Notes: generated by a model not told the origin, from the sequence alone. Numbered from the stretch's first letter, positions 44,925-52,532 are shown. The stretch: DNA of 64,000 nt from Gammaproteobacteria bacterium (GCA_022071965.1 JAJVIQ010000002.1:1-64000); one strand, 5' to 3'. Numbers and translations: made by a program.

Positions 44925-45184
44925 CGCTGTCTCCGCGTGTGTCGGATGCGGGAACGAAGGCGCTTCGTCCCCTGCAACAATGTCACCTACCCGGAAGACC
45001 CGCCCGAAGCCCGGAAGTTTCCGGAACAAGCATGAACAAGCTTCGAAAAAGCCGATGTCTGGATGGATGGCGGCTTTCCGGGAGCCACGATCGTTTTCGC
45101 GGGGGACGTGGTGCTGCACGCGGTGCGAAGACGTGAGGCAGGCGCCAGGCGGGCCGGGAGCGCCCACGGCCACGCGCGCATAAA

Positions 45185-46384
45185 ATGCCGTTCGATGCAC
45201 GCATCCTCCCACCGCGCACGGCGTCCCTGAGGCCGGCATACACGCGCGGCAACGGGCTGGCGCTGCTCGTCTGCGGCGCGCAGTACTTTCCGGCGCTCGA
45301 ATCCGCGATCGCCGCCGCGCGGCGTGAGATCTTTCTCGAGACCTACATCTTCGAAGCCGACGCCACCGGGCGGCGCATCGCGGCGGCACTCGCGCAGGCC
45401 GCGCGCAGGGGCGTGGCCGTGCACCTGATGGTCGACGGGTTTGGCTCGCGCAACCTGCCGGCGGCATTGCGCGAGTCGCTGCGCGAAGCCGGCGTGAAGC
45501 CGCTGGTGTTCAGACCGCAGGTCTCCCCGTTCACACTGCGCCGCGAGCGCCTGCGGCGCCTGCATCGCAAGCTCGCGACGATCGACGGTGGCGTGGCCTT
45601 CGTCGGCGGCATCAACATCATCGACGACAACGACGATCGGGCACCTGGGCCGTTCTTCGACTATGCAGTGCGCATCGAAGGGCCGCTGGTCTTCGAGGTG
45701 CGCACGGTCATGGCGCGGCTGTGGCGGCGTGTGGCGCGTCTTCATCTCGATCGGCAGGCGCAGTCGATCCCGGCCGCGCCCGTCGTCAGTGCGGAGCGGG
45801 GCGACGTGGCCGCGGCACTCCTGACGCGCGACAATCTGCTGCATCGCAAGGACATCGAGAAGGCCTATCTCGCCGCGATTGGATCGGCGCGCGAGGAGAT
45901 CCTGCTCGCGTGCGCCTATTTCCTCCCGGGGCGGCACTTCCGCCACGCGCTCATCGCCGCCGCCCGACGCGGCGTGCGCGTGGTGCTGCTGCTGCAGGGG
46001 CGCACCGATCATCCGCTGTCGCTCTACGCGTCGCGCGCCCTCTACGGCAGCCTGCTCGATGCCGCCATGGAGATCCACGAGTACGAGGCGGGAATGCTGC
46101 ACGCGAAGGTGGCGGTGATCGACCGGCGCTGGGTCACCGTCGGCTCTTCGAACCTCGATCCTTTCAGTCTCCTGCTGGCTCGGGAGGCGAACGTGGTGGC
46201 GGAGGATCCGCGCTTCGCAGCCGGCCTGCGCGCCTCGCTGCGGCAGGCGATCGAGCAGGGAGCGCGCCGCATTGCGCCGATGCACTGGCGGGAGCAGCCG
46301 TGGCACAGACGCGCGCGCATCTGGATCGCCTATGGCATGGTACGCCTGCTCATGATCATCGCCGGCGCGAGCGGGGAGCAGTGA
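45185..46384 (+). CDS. clsB: Cardiolipin synthase B-type phospholipase-D family enzyme
   Basis: 399 residues with two HKD motifs: LHRKLATIDGGVAFVGGIN and LHAKVAVIDRRWVTVGSSNL. Other conserved parts are IFLETYIFEADATGRRIAAA and the C-terminal membrane-associating RIWIAYGMVRLLMIIAGA. No N-terminal membrane helices, as in ClsB. It joins phosphatidylglycerol molecules, or PG with another alcohol, to make cardiolipin at the inner membrane. Monocistronic, divergent from the HPF-like gene. Confidence 0.9.
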   Translation: MPFDARILPPRTASLRPAYTRGNGLALLVCGAQYFPALESAIAAARREIFLETYIFEADATGRRIAAALAQAARRGVAVHLMVDGFGSRNLPAALRESLREAGVKPLVFRPQVSPFTLRRERLRRLHRKLATIDGGVAFVGGINIIDDNDDRAPGPFFDYAVRIEGPLVFEVRTVMARLWRRVARLHLDRQAQSIPAAPVVSAERGDVAAALLTRDNLLHRKDIEKAYLAAIGSAREEILLACAYFLPGRHFRHALIAAARRGVRVVLLLQGRTDHPLSLYASRALYGSLLDAAMEIHEYEAGMLHAKVAVIDRRWVTVGSSNLDPFSLLLAREANVVAEDPRFAAGLRASLRQAIEQGARRIAPMHWREQPWHRRARIWIAYGMVRLLMIIAGASGEQ

Positions 46385-46451
46385 CGCGTGCTCGACGGCC
46401 CTGACCTGCCGGTACTGGTGTGCCGACGTGACATCGGGCGCTCCCACCGGA

Positions 46452-46485
46452 CAACAAAAACCCCGTCGCAGCGCATGCGGCGGGG
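46452..46485 (-). terminator. Rho-independent terminator of the PEP-CTERM gene at 46516
   Basis: On the minus strand ACCCCGCCGCA / TGCGACGGGGT form an 11-bp stem with one G-T pair and loop TGCGC, followed by TTTTTGTT. It lies 31 bases beyond the stop. Confidence 0.88.
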
Positions 46486-46515
46486 TCTCGTGGCCCTACG
46501 CCACGGGTGTGGATA

Positions 46516-47178
46516 TCAGGCGGCTGTGCGACGCCGGATCATGCCCAGACCGAGCAGGGCGGAACCGAGCAACCAGACTGCAGCGGGCACCGGCACCGCG
46601 TTGACCGCGACATTGTCGAGGGCCGGGCCGAAGGAAAAGACCCGCTCGATTGGCGGGGCCGCCGGGAAGTCGAAGGTGAGACTCTGGAACATCAGCGTCG
46701 TCAGCACATCGGTGGCCGTGAAGACGAGCGAGTGGGTGATCCATCCCATCGCGCCGTGGGATCGCCCCGTCGAATCGAAGCTGAACAGTTGCGCGACCGA
46801 GTCGATTTGCACGAGAAGCGACTTCACGCTGCCGAAATCGGGATTGCCGGCCATGTCGAACGTGAGCTCGTACGGTTGACCGACAGTCGTCGCGAACGTC
46901 TGCGAGATCGTGCCCACGAGCCCGAAGCCGTTCAGGTCGATGCTCTGCGCGCCTTCGGACGGCACCCAATAATCGCGGATGTGGTCGACCGAACCGAGTA
47001 TCGTCCAGCCGGTCAGGGCAGGACTGCCAGCGCCCAGCGTGACGAAGCTCGTTCCCGTGGGCAGAACTACATCCTCGAAACCACCATTGGTGACCAGGTT
47101 TGCATTTGCCGGTGCGATCGCTGACAAACCGAGGCACGCGGCAACGAGGAACTTCCCCGCCACATTGCGAATTCTCAT
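46516..47178 (-). CDS. PEP-CTERM protein, choice-of-anchor C (DUF642-like) family
   Basis: 220 residues from ATG 47178, which follows GAAGGAG. Signal peptide FLVAACLGLSAIAPANA. The mature domain starts NLVTNGGFEDVVLPTGTSFV and carries the family-typical TISQTFATTVGQPYELTFDM and FGPALDNVAVNAV. The C-terminus VPVPAAVWLLGSALLGLGMI then RRRTAA is a perfect sorting signal. It is paralogous to the gene at 49726, with matching motifs in the same order. Probably an extracellular matrix protein. Confidence 0.88.
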   Translation of the reverse strand: MRIRNVAGKFLVAACLGLSAIAPANANLVTNGGFEDVVLPTGTSFVTLGAGSPALTGWTILGSVDHIRDYWVPSEGAQSIDLNGFGLVGTISQTFATTVGQPYELTFDMAGNPDFGSVKSLLVQIDSVAQLFSFDSTGRSHGAMGWITHSLVFTATDVLTTLMFQSLTFDFPAAPPIERVFSFGPALDNVAVNAVPVPAAVWLLGSALLGLGMIRRRTAA

Positions 47179-47777
47179 CCTGCAGTCTCCTTCACGTCCT
47201 GCGTTCAACGACACATCCAGCCTGACCGTCCTGATTGCACCCTGCACGCCTCGTGCTCGAGCTTCCGGTGCGCCGACCTGGTCGCCAACTCAGCCGCTTC
47301 CTCTGTCCCGCATGCCGTGGCTGCGATGGGCAAACTACCTGGGGCAATCTAAGAAAAAATCCCTGCCGGGGCAAACGTTGGCGCGTGTTCGTCAACTGGC
47401 CGTCGCAAGGCGAAGTGAATCGTATCGTGACCGTCTCGGTGGTTGTCCGAGTCGAAGAAATTAATTCCTTGAATCAATGTATTGACGAATTCAAAGCGTG
47501 GGGGGATGAAGTGGTTGCGTCAATTTCACGTCAGAGATCCGGCCCAATCGTGACATACGTAAGACGTTCACCATCGGCGGCCGCGCTACTGATGCAGGCG
47601 GCTGGGCGCAGTTCGGGGATGGGGGCCGCCGCCGGCGCAGTGATGGGGGCGCGAGGGATCACGGTGCCCGGCTTCGGATCCCGCTCGCCCTGTGCAGGCG
47701 TGTCGATTGCCGACGTCACTTGGCCGCACCCGGGAGGTCAGGCGCGGCTTCGAATCGTTGCCGGGGATCGGGGCTGT
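47179..47777. other. Intergenic region with an AT-rich core
   Basis: 599 bases upstream of the PEP-CTERM gene and downstream of DGC gene copy 1. An AT-rich stretch at about 47440-47530 stands out against the GC-rich genome. On the minus strand ATTTTTTCTTAG (47350-47361) repeats the T-run tail of the terminator at 7916, beside a weak 3-4 bp stem, perhaps a relic terminator. A minus-strand AGGCGTGCAGGGTGCA (about 47237-47252) loosely fits a sigma54 GG-N10-GC element. No gene recognised. Confidence 0.35.
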
Positions 47778-48239
47778 CTACGCGTACTCTGCGGCGTCTT
47801 CGCCGACCGGCGCCGTCTTCCGGGCATGCGGGGCAGCGGCGCGCAGCGGCACCACGACGGTCTCGGCCTCTGGCGGCTGCGGCATCTCGGCGGCGATGCG
47901 CTCGACCAGCTCCTCCACCTGCGCCTTGTCGAACATCTCGTGGTAGCGCTTCTTCACGCCGTAGTCGCTGAGCACGTGGTGCACGGCGGGCTCGACGCCA
48001 TGTCGCGCCAGGGAGCTCTTCACGCAGTACAGGTTGCAGCCGTCCAGCGCGACGATGGGGCGGCCGGACTTGGCGACCTTCACGAGACTCGGGACGTCGC
48101 CCCCGACGCCGGCGATGCAGGACATCTCGGCCTTGCCGCGATGATCCAGGGCCAGCGCGATGTAATTGGCCGCCTGCGCGGCGCTGGAGCAACCGGAACA
48201 GCTGTAAACCAGGGGCTTGGACTTGTCGTTTCGTGCCAT
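47778..48239 (-). CDS. DGC-domain (putative zinc-binding) protein, copy 1
   Basis: 153 residues from ATG 48239; GGAGGG lies 7 bases upstream. Conserved cysteines occur in the order VYSCSGCSSAAQAANYIALA, GKAEMSCIAGVGGDVPSLV and VALDGCNLYCVKSSLARHGV, the DGC-domain pattern. A C-terminal part LSDYGVKKRYHEMFDKAQ precedes an Ala/Pro tail. Likely a small cytoplasmic metal- or thiol-active protein of unknown function. The promoter has an FNR box centred 100 bases upstream of the start and an 18-bp palindrome centred 51 bases upstream. The first 129 codons are identical at DNA level to copy 2, and the tail differs. Confidence 0.85.
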   Translation of the reverse strand: MARNDKSKPLVYSCSGCSSAAQAANYIALALDHRGKAEMSCIAGVGGDVPSLVKVAKSGRPIVALDGCNLYCVKSSLARHGVEPAVHHVLSDYGVKKRYHEMFDKAQVEELVERIAAEMPQPPEAETVVVPLRAAAPHARKTAPVGEDAAEYA

Positions 48240-48316
48240 GCGAAAACCCTCCACGGTGAGTGCCGACATAGCGTGAATACAATGAAACAAATGTTTCATA
48301 CGGAGAAATACTGTAG
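47853..48316 (-). repeat. 464-bp direct repeat, copy 1
   Basis: Identical base for base to 48693-49156, an exact offset of 840. It covers the first 129 codons of the DGC gene plus 77 bases of leader including the palindrome. Outside the block similarity falls off abruptly, except for the FNR box at the same offset. Confidence 0.97.
48282..48299. promoter_or_regulatory. 18-bp palindrome in DGC copy 1 promoter
   Basis: ATGAAACAAATGTTTCAT: 8-bp perfect arms around AA, centred 51 bases before the start codon. Probably an operator for a dimeric regulator, family not recognised. Confidence 0.65.
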
Positions 48317-48332
48317 AGGAGGGCTCTATTCC

Positions 48333-48346
48333 TTGATCTCGATCAA
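48333..48346. promoter_or_regulatory. FNR/ANR box of DGC copy 1
   Basis: TTGATCTCGATCAA is a perfect match to the FNR consensus TTGAT-N4-ATCAA. It is centred 100 bases upstream of the start codon, with a -10-like TACAGT (minus strand, about 48310-48315) placed for class II activation. This predicts anaerobic induction. Confidence 0.75.
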
Positions 48347-48445
48347 CCAACTGCGCCTGCGCGCTCGATCCCGGGCGCCCGCCCCCCATCTCCGTGCCGA
48401 TACTGCATTGCAATAAATTAGAGTGACTGCCTCCTCCTCAATAGA

Positions 48446-48457
48446 GGTGACGGACAC
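48446..48457 (+). repeat. GTGACGGACAC-type short repeat
   Basis: GGTGACGGACAC, one of the dispersed copies discussed for the right end of the window. Confidence 0.45.
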
Positions 48458-48477
48458 TATAGGTTATGCCCTGCAAA

Positions 48478-48500
48478 AGAAAACCCCGCACCGGGCGGGG
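48478..48500 (-). terminator. Terminator downstream of DGC copy 2 / PEP-CTERM remnant
   Basis: On the minus strand CCCCGC-CCGGT-GCGGGG is followed by TTTTCTTT. It ends the unit containing DGC copy 2 and the fused PEP-CTERM remnant. Confidence 0.8.
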
Positions 48501-48544
48501 CTCCGTCAGCGATGAGTCGGGCGACCCAGGGCGGGGTGGACTTG

Positions 48545-48692
48545 GATCCTGCCGGCACGGGCAGGGCAACGATGCTGCCGGCGACGAGCCACCCCGCTCA
48601 CGGAAGCGGCACGGCGCTCACGCCGACATGGCACACGACGGCGCCGTTGTTGAAGATCCGCGTCGATCCGAATCTGAAGCTGGCAGTTGCGT
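48545..48692 (-). pseudogene. 3' remnant of a PEP-CTERM gene fused to DGC copy 2
   Basis: In the minus-strand frame next to the DGC frame the sequence reads TASFRFGSTRIFNNGAVVCH, VGVSAVPLP, stop (TGA), AGWLVAGSIVALPVPAG. This is the end of a PEP-CTERM protein, with a nonsense codon inside the sorting signal and the basic tail lost. It begins exactly where the 464-bp repeat ends (48693), so the duplicated DGC segment has replaced or interrupted the front of this gene. Confidence 0.65.
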
Positions 48693-49079
48693 CACGACGG
48701 TCTCGGCCTCTGGCGGCTGCGGCATCTCGGCGGCGATGCGCTCGACCAGCTCCTCCACCTGCGCCTTGTCGAACATCTCGTGGTAGCGCTTCTTCACGCC
48801 GTAGTCGCTGAGCACGTGGTGCACGGCGGGCTCGACGCCATGTCGCGCCAGGGAGCTCTTCACGCAGTACAGGTTGCAGCCGTCCAGCGCGACGATGGGG
48901 CGGCCGGACTTGGCGACCTTCACGAGACTCGGGACGTCGCCCCCGACGCCGGCGATGCAGGACATCTCGGCCTTGCCGCGATGATCCAGGGCCAGCGCGA
49001 TGTAATTGGCCGCCTGCGCGGCGCTGGAGCAACCGGAACAGCTGTAAACCAGGGGCTTGGACTTGTCGTTTCGTGCCAT
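48618..49079 (-). CDS. DGC-domain protein, copy 2, with chimeric C-terminus
   Basis: 153 residues from ATG 49079. The first 129 codons are identical to copy 1, keeping all DGC cysteines, and the start has the same GGAGGG site. After 48693 the frame runs into a PEP-CTERM remnant read out of frame, giving the tail TQLPASDSDRRGSSTTAPSC then AMSA. The core domain is intact, so the protein may work. It has its own FNR box and palindrome. Confidence 0.75.
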   Translation of the reverse strand: MARNDKSKPLVYSCSGCSSAAQAANYIALALDHRGKAEMSCIAGVGGDVPSLVKVAKSGRPIVALDGCNLYCVKSSLARHGVEPAVHHVLSDYGVKKRYHEMFDKAQVEELVERIAAEMPQPPEAETVVTQLPASDSDRRGSSTTAPSCAMSA

Positions 49080-49156
49080 GCGAAAACCCTCCACGGTGAG
49101 TGCCGACATAGCGTGAATACAATGAAACAAATGTTTCATACGGAGAAATACTGTAG
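48693..49156 (-). repeat. 464-bp direct repeat, copy 2
   Basis: Perfectly identical to 47853-48316. No terminal inverted repeats or transposase were seen, so this is a tandem duplication or gene-conversion tract, not an insertion sequence. Confidence 0.97.
49122..49139. promoter_or_regulatory. 18-bp palindrome in DGC copy 2 promoter
   Basis: Same ATGAAACAAATGTTTCAT operator-like element as copy 1, inside the identical block. Confidence 0.65.
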
Positions 49157-49172
49157 CAATGGCGCACGTTCT

Positions 49173-49186
49173 TTGATCTGGATCAA
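49173..49186. promoter_or_regulatory. FNR/ANR box of DGC copy 2
   Basis: TTGATCTGGATCAA, a perfect FNR consensus. It lies at the same 840-bp offset as the copy 1 box but outside the identical block and in diverged flanks, which suggests selection on the site. Confidence 0.75.
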
Positions 49187-49290
49187 CTTCGCCTAAAAAA
49201 GACCATTTTCGAGCAACCGCTCCTACCCCGTGGTGATGCTGCACCGCGCAAATCCGGTGGCAGACCTTTTCCAGAGGATGTGGCGAGAAG

Positions 49291-49312
49291 AAAAACCTCG
49301 CACCGGGCGGGG
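49291..49312 (-). terminator. Degenerate terminator of PEP-CTERM remnant
   Basis: On the minus strand CCCCGC-CCGGT-GCGAGG (one mismatch-type pair) is followed by TTTTTCTTC. It is nearly the same element as at 48478-48500 and sits just after the PEP-CTERM-like remnant at 49325-49590. Confidence 0.6.
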
Positions 49313-49324
49313 CGGATCTGCGCC

Positions 49325-49590
49325 CTGCAGGCCTGGCCAGGCCAGCGATGCTGCCGATGATGAACCGCGTCGCCGGCGGCCCCGGGCGTCGAGGGCGTAG
49401 AGGTTCTGGAAGGCAGAGCCCGGATCCGGCGCGCCGGCGAGACCGATGGCGAACAGGCCTTCGCGATCCGCTCAGGCCCATCTCACCCCGTCGCTGCCGG
49501 CGTCGCCGGCGCTGCCCGGAGTCGGGGTCGTGCCGTGGATAGTGCTGCCGCTGTGCACGGCATTGCCATTGACCCGAGAGGATCACTTGC
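49325..49590 (-). pseudogene. Eroded PEP-CTERM gene
   Basis: One minus-strand frame reads NGNAVHSGSTIHGTTPTPGS, then GVRWA, a stop, then EGLFAIGLAGAPDPGSAFQN and LYALDA. A neighbouring frame continues PGPPATRFIIGSIAGLARP, recognisable as a damaged sorting signal, and a terminator follows. At least one stop and one frameshift interrupt it. Confidence 0.5.
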
Positions 49591-49666
49591 TGCCGATGAA
49601 CCCGATGCTGGAGGTCATCCGGGCATTTTTCCGCGAGTTTGTGATGCATTCCCGCCGCGCCGACCG

Positions 49667-49685
49667 TTGGTCTGCGGCTTGCAAT
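49667..49685 (+). promoter_or_regulatory. Candidate sigma54 promoter of the PEP-CTERM gene at 49726
   Basis: TTGGTCTGCGGCTTGCAAT has GG (49669-49670), N10, GC (49681-49682), and TTGC at -12. The predicted start near 49694 leaves a 32-base leader with GGAGG. PEP-CTERM genes are known to be controlled by the sigma54-dependent PrsK/PrsR (EpsR) system, but the -24 half lacks the usual GGCAC. Confidence 0.45.
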
Positions 49686-49725
49686 GTTCATACGGCAGCC
49701 ATGCATTGCGGATATCGGAGGGACC

Positions 49726-50376
49726 ATGAGACACGGCATCATCAAACTGGCGGCGGCGACGACGCTGCTCCTCGGCGCGACGGGGGCCGGCGCCAACCTG
49801 ATCACCAACGGCGACTTCGAGGTCGGTGCGGACCCCGGATCGTTCACGACCATCATCGCACCGGGTGCTCTGGGGGACTGGAGCGTCGACAGCGGCTCGA
49901 TCGATTACATCGGATCCTACTGGCAGGATGCCAGCGCCGCGGGCACTCGTAGCGTCGATCTCAGCGGCAATGGCGCCGGCAGCATCAGCCAGTCCTTCGC
50001 GACAACGGCAAACGGCCTGTATGAAGTGAAGTTCGGCCTCTCCGGCAATCCCGACGGCACTCGCGGGAACAAGACACTGCAAGTATCACTGACCGACTCC
50101 ACGTCGGGCCTGATACTGCAGCAGGAATTCACCTTCGACACGCTCGCGGCGAACAACGACCACGACAACATGGGATGGGTAACGCGGTCGCTGGTCTTCC
50201 AGGCCTCCGGCAGCCAGACCACGCTGCGCTTCCTCAGCCTCACGAGCGGCGGCTGGGGTCCTGCGCTCGATGACGTGAGCGTCAATGCCGTCCCCGTCCC
50301 GGCCGCCGTCTGGCTGCTCGGTTCGGCGCTCCTGGGCGTAGGACTGATAGCGCGGAAGCGCGGCGGCAACGCCTGA
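49726..50376 (+). CDS. PEP-CTERM protein, choice-of-anchor C (DUF642-like) family
   Basis: 216 residues; CGGAGGG lies just before ATG 49726. Signal peptide LAAATTLLLGATGAGA. The mature domain NLITNGDFEVGADPGSFTTI, SISQSFATTANGLYEVKFGL and WGPALDDVSVNAV parallels the protein encoded at 46516-47178. The C-terminus VPVPAAVWLLGSALLGVGLI then ARKRGGNA is a full sorting signal. It is read toward the PEP-CTERM gene at 50513. Confidence 0.88.
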   Translation: MRHGIIKLAAATTLLLGATGAGANLITNGDFEVGADPGSFTTIIAPGALGDWSVDSGSIDYIGSYWQDASAAGTRSVDLSGNGAGSISQSFATTANGLYEVKFGLSGNPDGTRGNKTLQVSLTDSTSGLILQQEFTFDTLAANNDHDNMGWVTRSLVFQASGSQTTLRFLSLTSGGWGPALDDVSVNAVPVPAAVWLLGSALLGVGLIARKRGGNA

Positions 50377-50430
50377 CGGTCATTGCTCGGTCGGCGAGCC
50401 GAACGACGTGAATAACGAAGACTACCTCAA

Positions 50431-50446
50431 CCCCGCACCCGCGGGG
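50431..50446. terminator. Hairpin between convergent PEP-CTERM genes
   Basis: CCCCGC-ACCC-GCGGGG lies in the 136 bases between the two stop codons. T-runs are poor on both sides (CTGTTCATC on plus), so it may act weakly in both directions. Confidence 0.5.
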
Positions 50447-50512
50447 CTGTTCATCTCCGCGCTCGACAGGGCGACGGCCACCTTCACGGCCATGACAACC
50501 TCGCACGAGCGC

Positions 50513-51214
50513 TCAGGGCTGTCTGCGGCGCGAAATGCCGACGAGGCCGAGTAGCGCGCCGCCGAGCAGCCATACAGCCGCCGGCAGCGGCACCACCACG
50601 CCTTCGAGCCGGAAGTTGTCCACGTTCCACGGCTGCACGTTCGCCAAGGCGCCGGATGCGCCCGAGGCGAACAGGTCCACGAAAAAGCTGCCCGTCAAGC
50701 CCGTGACCGGACCGAAGCCGACGGTGCGCGAGGTCCAGCCGAAGGCATTGTTGGTGGGATCCGTCGACTGACCCGATAGCACCGAAGTGCCGTTGATGGA
50801 GAGGCTCCACGATGACGGGCCAGTATTGCCCGCAATATCGAACCGCTGGTCATCGAACGACACCGAGTTCAAGTTCAGCGAGAACCCCGGCGCAACGGTG
50901 ATCTGGAAGCGGAAACGATTGCCTGCGGGGTCGAGGCCGAACGCTCCGTCCCAGCTGCCACCCACGATGGCCCGGCCCGGATTACCTAATATCTCCGTGA
51001 AAACGCCGTCGCGAATCGACCATGCACCAGCGCTGATATTCGGTGCCGTCGAATCCGGTGCATTCTGAAAATCGAATAGCGGCGGCGGTGGCGGATCAGG
51101 CTCATCGAAATCGTAGAACACGATTGTCGCCGCCTGTCCCGCGGGGACCATCCCAAGAGAAACGACCGTCGCGGCAAGTAGCGCCTTCCAAGAGCCTGCG
51201 AATTTCCGATACAT
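50513..51214 (-). CDS. PEP-CTERM surface protein
   Basis: 233 residues from ATG 51214 with a GGAGGGAAA site upstream. Signal peptide ALLAATVVSLGMVPAGQAA. The mature part includes TIVFYDFDEPDPPPPPLFDF and later SLNLNSVSFDDQRFDIAGNT, a jelly-roll-like beta domain of the type common in PEP-CTERM proteins. The C-terminus VVPLPAAVWLLGGALLGLVG then ISRRRQP is the sorting signal. It converges with the choice-of-anchor gene and is followed upstream by the BTAD-type regulator, also on the minus strand. Confidence 0.86.
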   Translation of the reverse strand: MYRKFAGSWKALLAATVVSLGMVPAGQAATIVFYDFDEPDPPPPPLFDFQNAPDSTAPNISAGAWSIRDGVFTEILGNPGRAIVGGSWDGAFGLDPAGNRFRFQITVAPGFSLNLNSVSFDDQRFDIAGNTGPSSWSLSINGTSVLSGQSTDPTNNAFGWTSRTVGFGPVTGLTGSFFVDLFASGASGALANVQPWNVDNFRLEGVVVPLPAAVWLLGGALLGLVGISRRRQP

Positions 51215-51308
51215 GAGCTTTCCCTCCCGATTCCTGGAAAGCCCATCATGCTGACGACGGCGCACAATGGGCACTTCCCACGTAGTTGTTACGTTACGCC
51301 GCAGGCAC

Positions 51309-52532
51309 TTACAAACCGCTTACAGATCTGAGGGTCCGCTCGCCGGCGAGCGAGCCGACGCCGCCCGGGCCCGAGGTCGCGCCTTCGCCGTATGCAAACC
51401 GTTCGGCGGCCGCCTCGGCGCCGCCACGCGTCGCCGCCTGCAACTTGCGCTGTATGGCAGCGTAGAGCTCGCGGGTTTCGACGGCGGGCATCACGCCCAG
51501 CAGCCGGCCGAGCATCAGCCCGCAACGCCGGTAGAGGGCCACGGCATCCGCGGTCAGGCCGAGCCTGTCGTACTCGGCCATCAGCCGGCGATAGAGCTCC
51601 TCGGCCAGCGGATCGATCTCGATGGCGCGCCGGTACACCGCTATCGACAGGTCGTGCTGGCCGAGCCGATCGCAGCGCTCGGCGTAGGCACCCACCGCGC
51701 GCACGAACTTGCTGCGCAGACGCTCGCGCAACACCGTCGCCCACGGCGCGTCGTGCATTGGAAGAAAGGCGCCCTGGTACAGGTCGAGCGCCGCATCGAA
51801 GCGCTCCACGCTGGCATCGGACTGCCCGGGCTGTGCCTCATGGTGGCCGTCCATATGGGCAATCGCCTGTTCGAACACCAGTGCGTCGACCCAGAACGTG
51901 GCCGGGTCCAGGCTCAGGCGGCCGCCGCGCACGCACAGCGCCTCCCTCGCATCCAGGAGTTTGCGTAGCCGGTGCAGCGTGACGTTGAACGACTGCATCG
52001 CCGTCGCGCCGTCGGCATCCAGCCAGAGATCCGCGCAGATCGTCGTCACCGCCACGTTGCGGCCGCCGCGCGCGACGATGGCCGTCAACAGGTCCAGCGG
52101 CTTGCGCGGCACCCGGCCGGAGAAGTCGAGCGGCCAGCCGTCGATCTCGATGGCGAATCGCCCGAGCGTGTGAATGCGGATGCGCGGCGCGCCCATCGGC
52201 TGCGTGCTCGTCGCCGTTGGCACCACGCCGTCCAGGCTGCGGGCAAGTGCGAGGATCAGCGCGCGCATCTGCGCGTGAGGCAGGTGCCCGATGCAGGGCA
52301 ACTGTTCGGCGAGCGAGCGCGTCTCCGCCATCCAGCGCTCGAGGCGTTCTCGCGTCCAGGTGATCCCGGATTCGCAGGCCGTTGCGTGCCTGCTGTGGCT
52401 TGGCTTCCTCATGGCCCTCGCCGCGTGCCGCCTTTTTGCAGTCGGCTTTGATTGCGGCGCCTCTGGGTGACCCCGAAGCAGCCGCCATGCCAGCGGATCG
52501 CGCGATGAAGCCGTCTTGCACGCAGCTTCCAT
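51309..52532 (-). CDS. BTAD/SARP-like transcriptional regulator
   Basis: 407 residues from ATG 52532, which has GGAGG 5 bases upstream. The first 115 residues are a basic/helical extension. An OmpR-like winged helix follows: RIHTLGRFAIEIDGWPLDF, RKPLDLLTAIVARGGRNVAV, SFNVTLHRLRKLLDA. The bacterial transcriptional activation domain comes next (FDAALDLYQGAFLPMHDAPW, AVYRRAIEIDPLAEELYRRL). No AAA or sensor domain is attached. It lies 95 bases upstream of the PEP-CTERM gene on the same strand and could regulate the PEP-CTERM cluster (inference). Confidence 0.82.
   Translation of the reverse strand: MEAACKTASSRDPLAWRLLRGHPEAPQSKPTAKRRHAARAMRKPSHSRHATACESGITWTRERLERWMAETRSLAEQLPCIGHLPHAQMRALILALARSLDGVVPTATSTQPMGAPRIRIHTLGRFAIEIDGWPLDFSGRVPRKPLDLLTAIVARGGRNVAVTTICADLWLDADGATAMQSFNVTLHRLRKLLDAREALCVRGGRLSLDPATFWVDALVFEQAIAHMDGHHEAQPGQSDASVERFDAALDLYQGAFLPMHDAPWATVLRERLRSKFVRAVGAYAERCDRLGQHDLSIAVYRRAIEIDPLAEELYRRLMAEYDRLGLTADAVALYRRCGLMLGRLLGVMPAVETRELYAAIQRKLQAATRGGAEAAAERFAYGEGATSGPGGVGSLAGERTLRSVSGL

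Noticed and set aside
47350-47374. Terminator-like T-run on the minus strand
   Set aside because: The stem is only 3-4 bp; noted as a possible relic but not called as a terminator.
47235-48416. Plus-strand 393-codon frame across the DGC region
   Set aside because: It is antisense to the DGC gene, which has conserved cysteines and a ribosome-binding site; only the short stretch near 47400-47530 looks mildly protein-like.
47853-49156. Insertion sequence as explanation of the 464-bp repeat
   Set aside because: No transposase and no terminal inverted repeats; the repeat coincides with a gene and its promoter.
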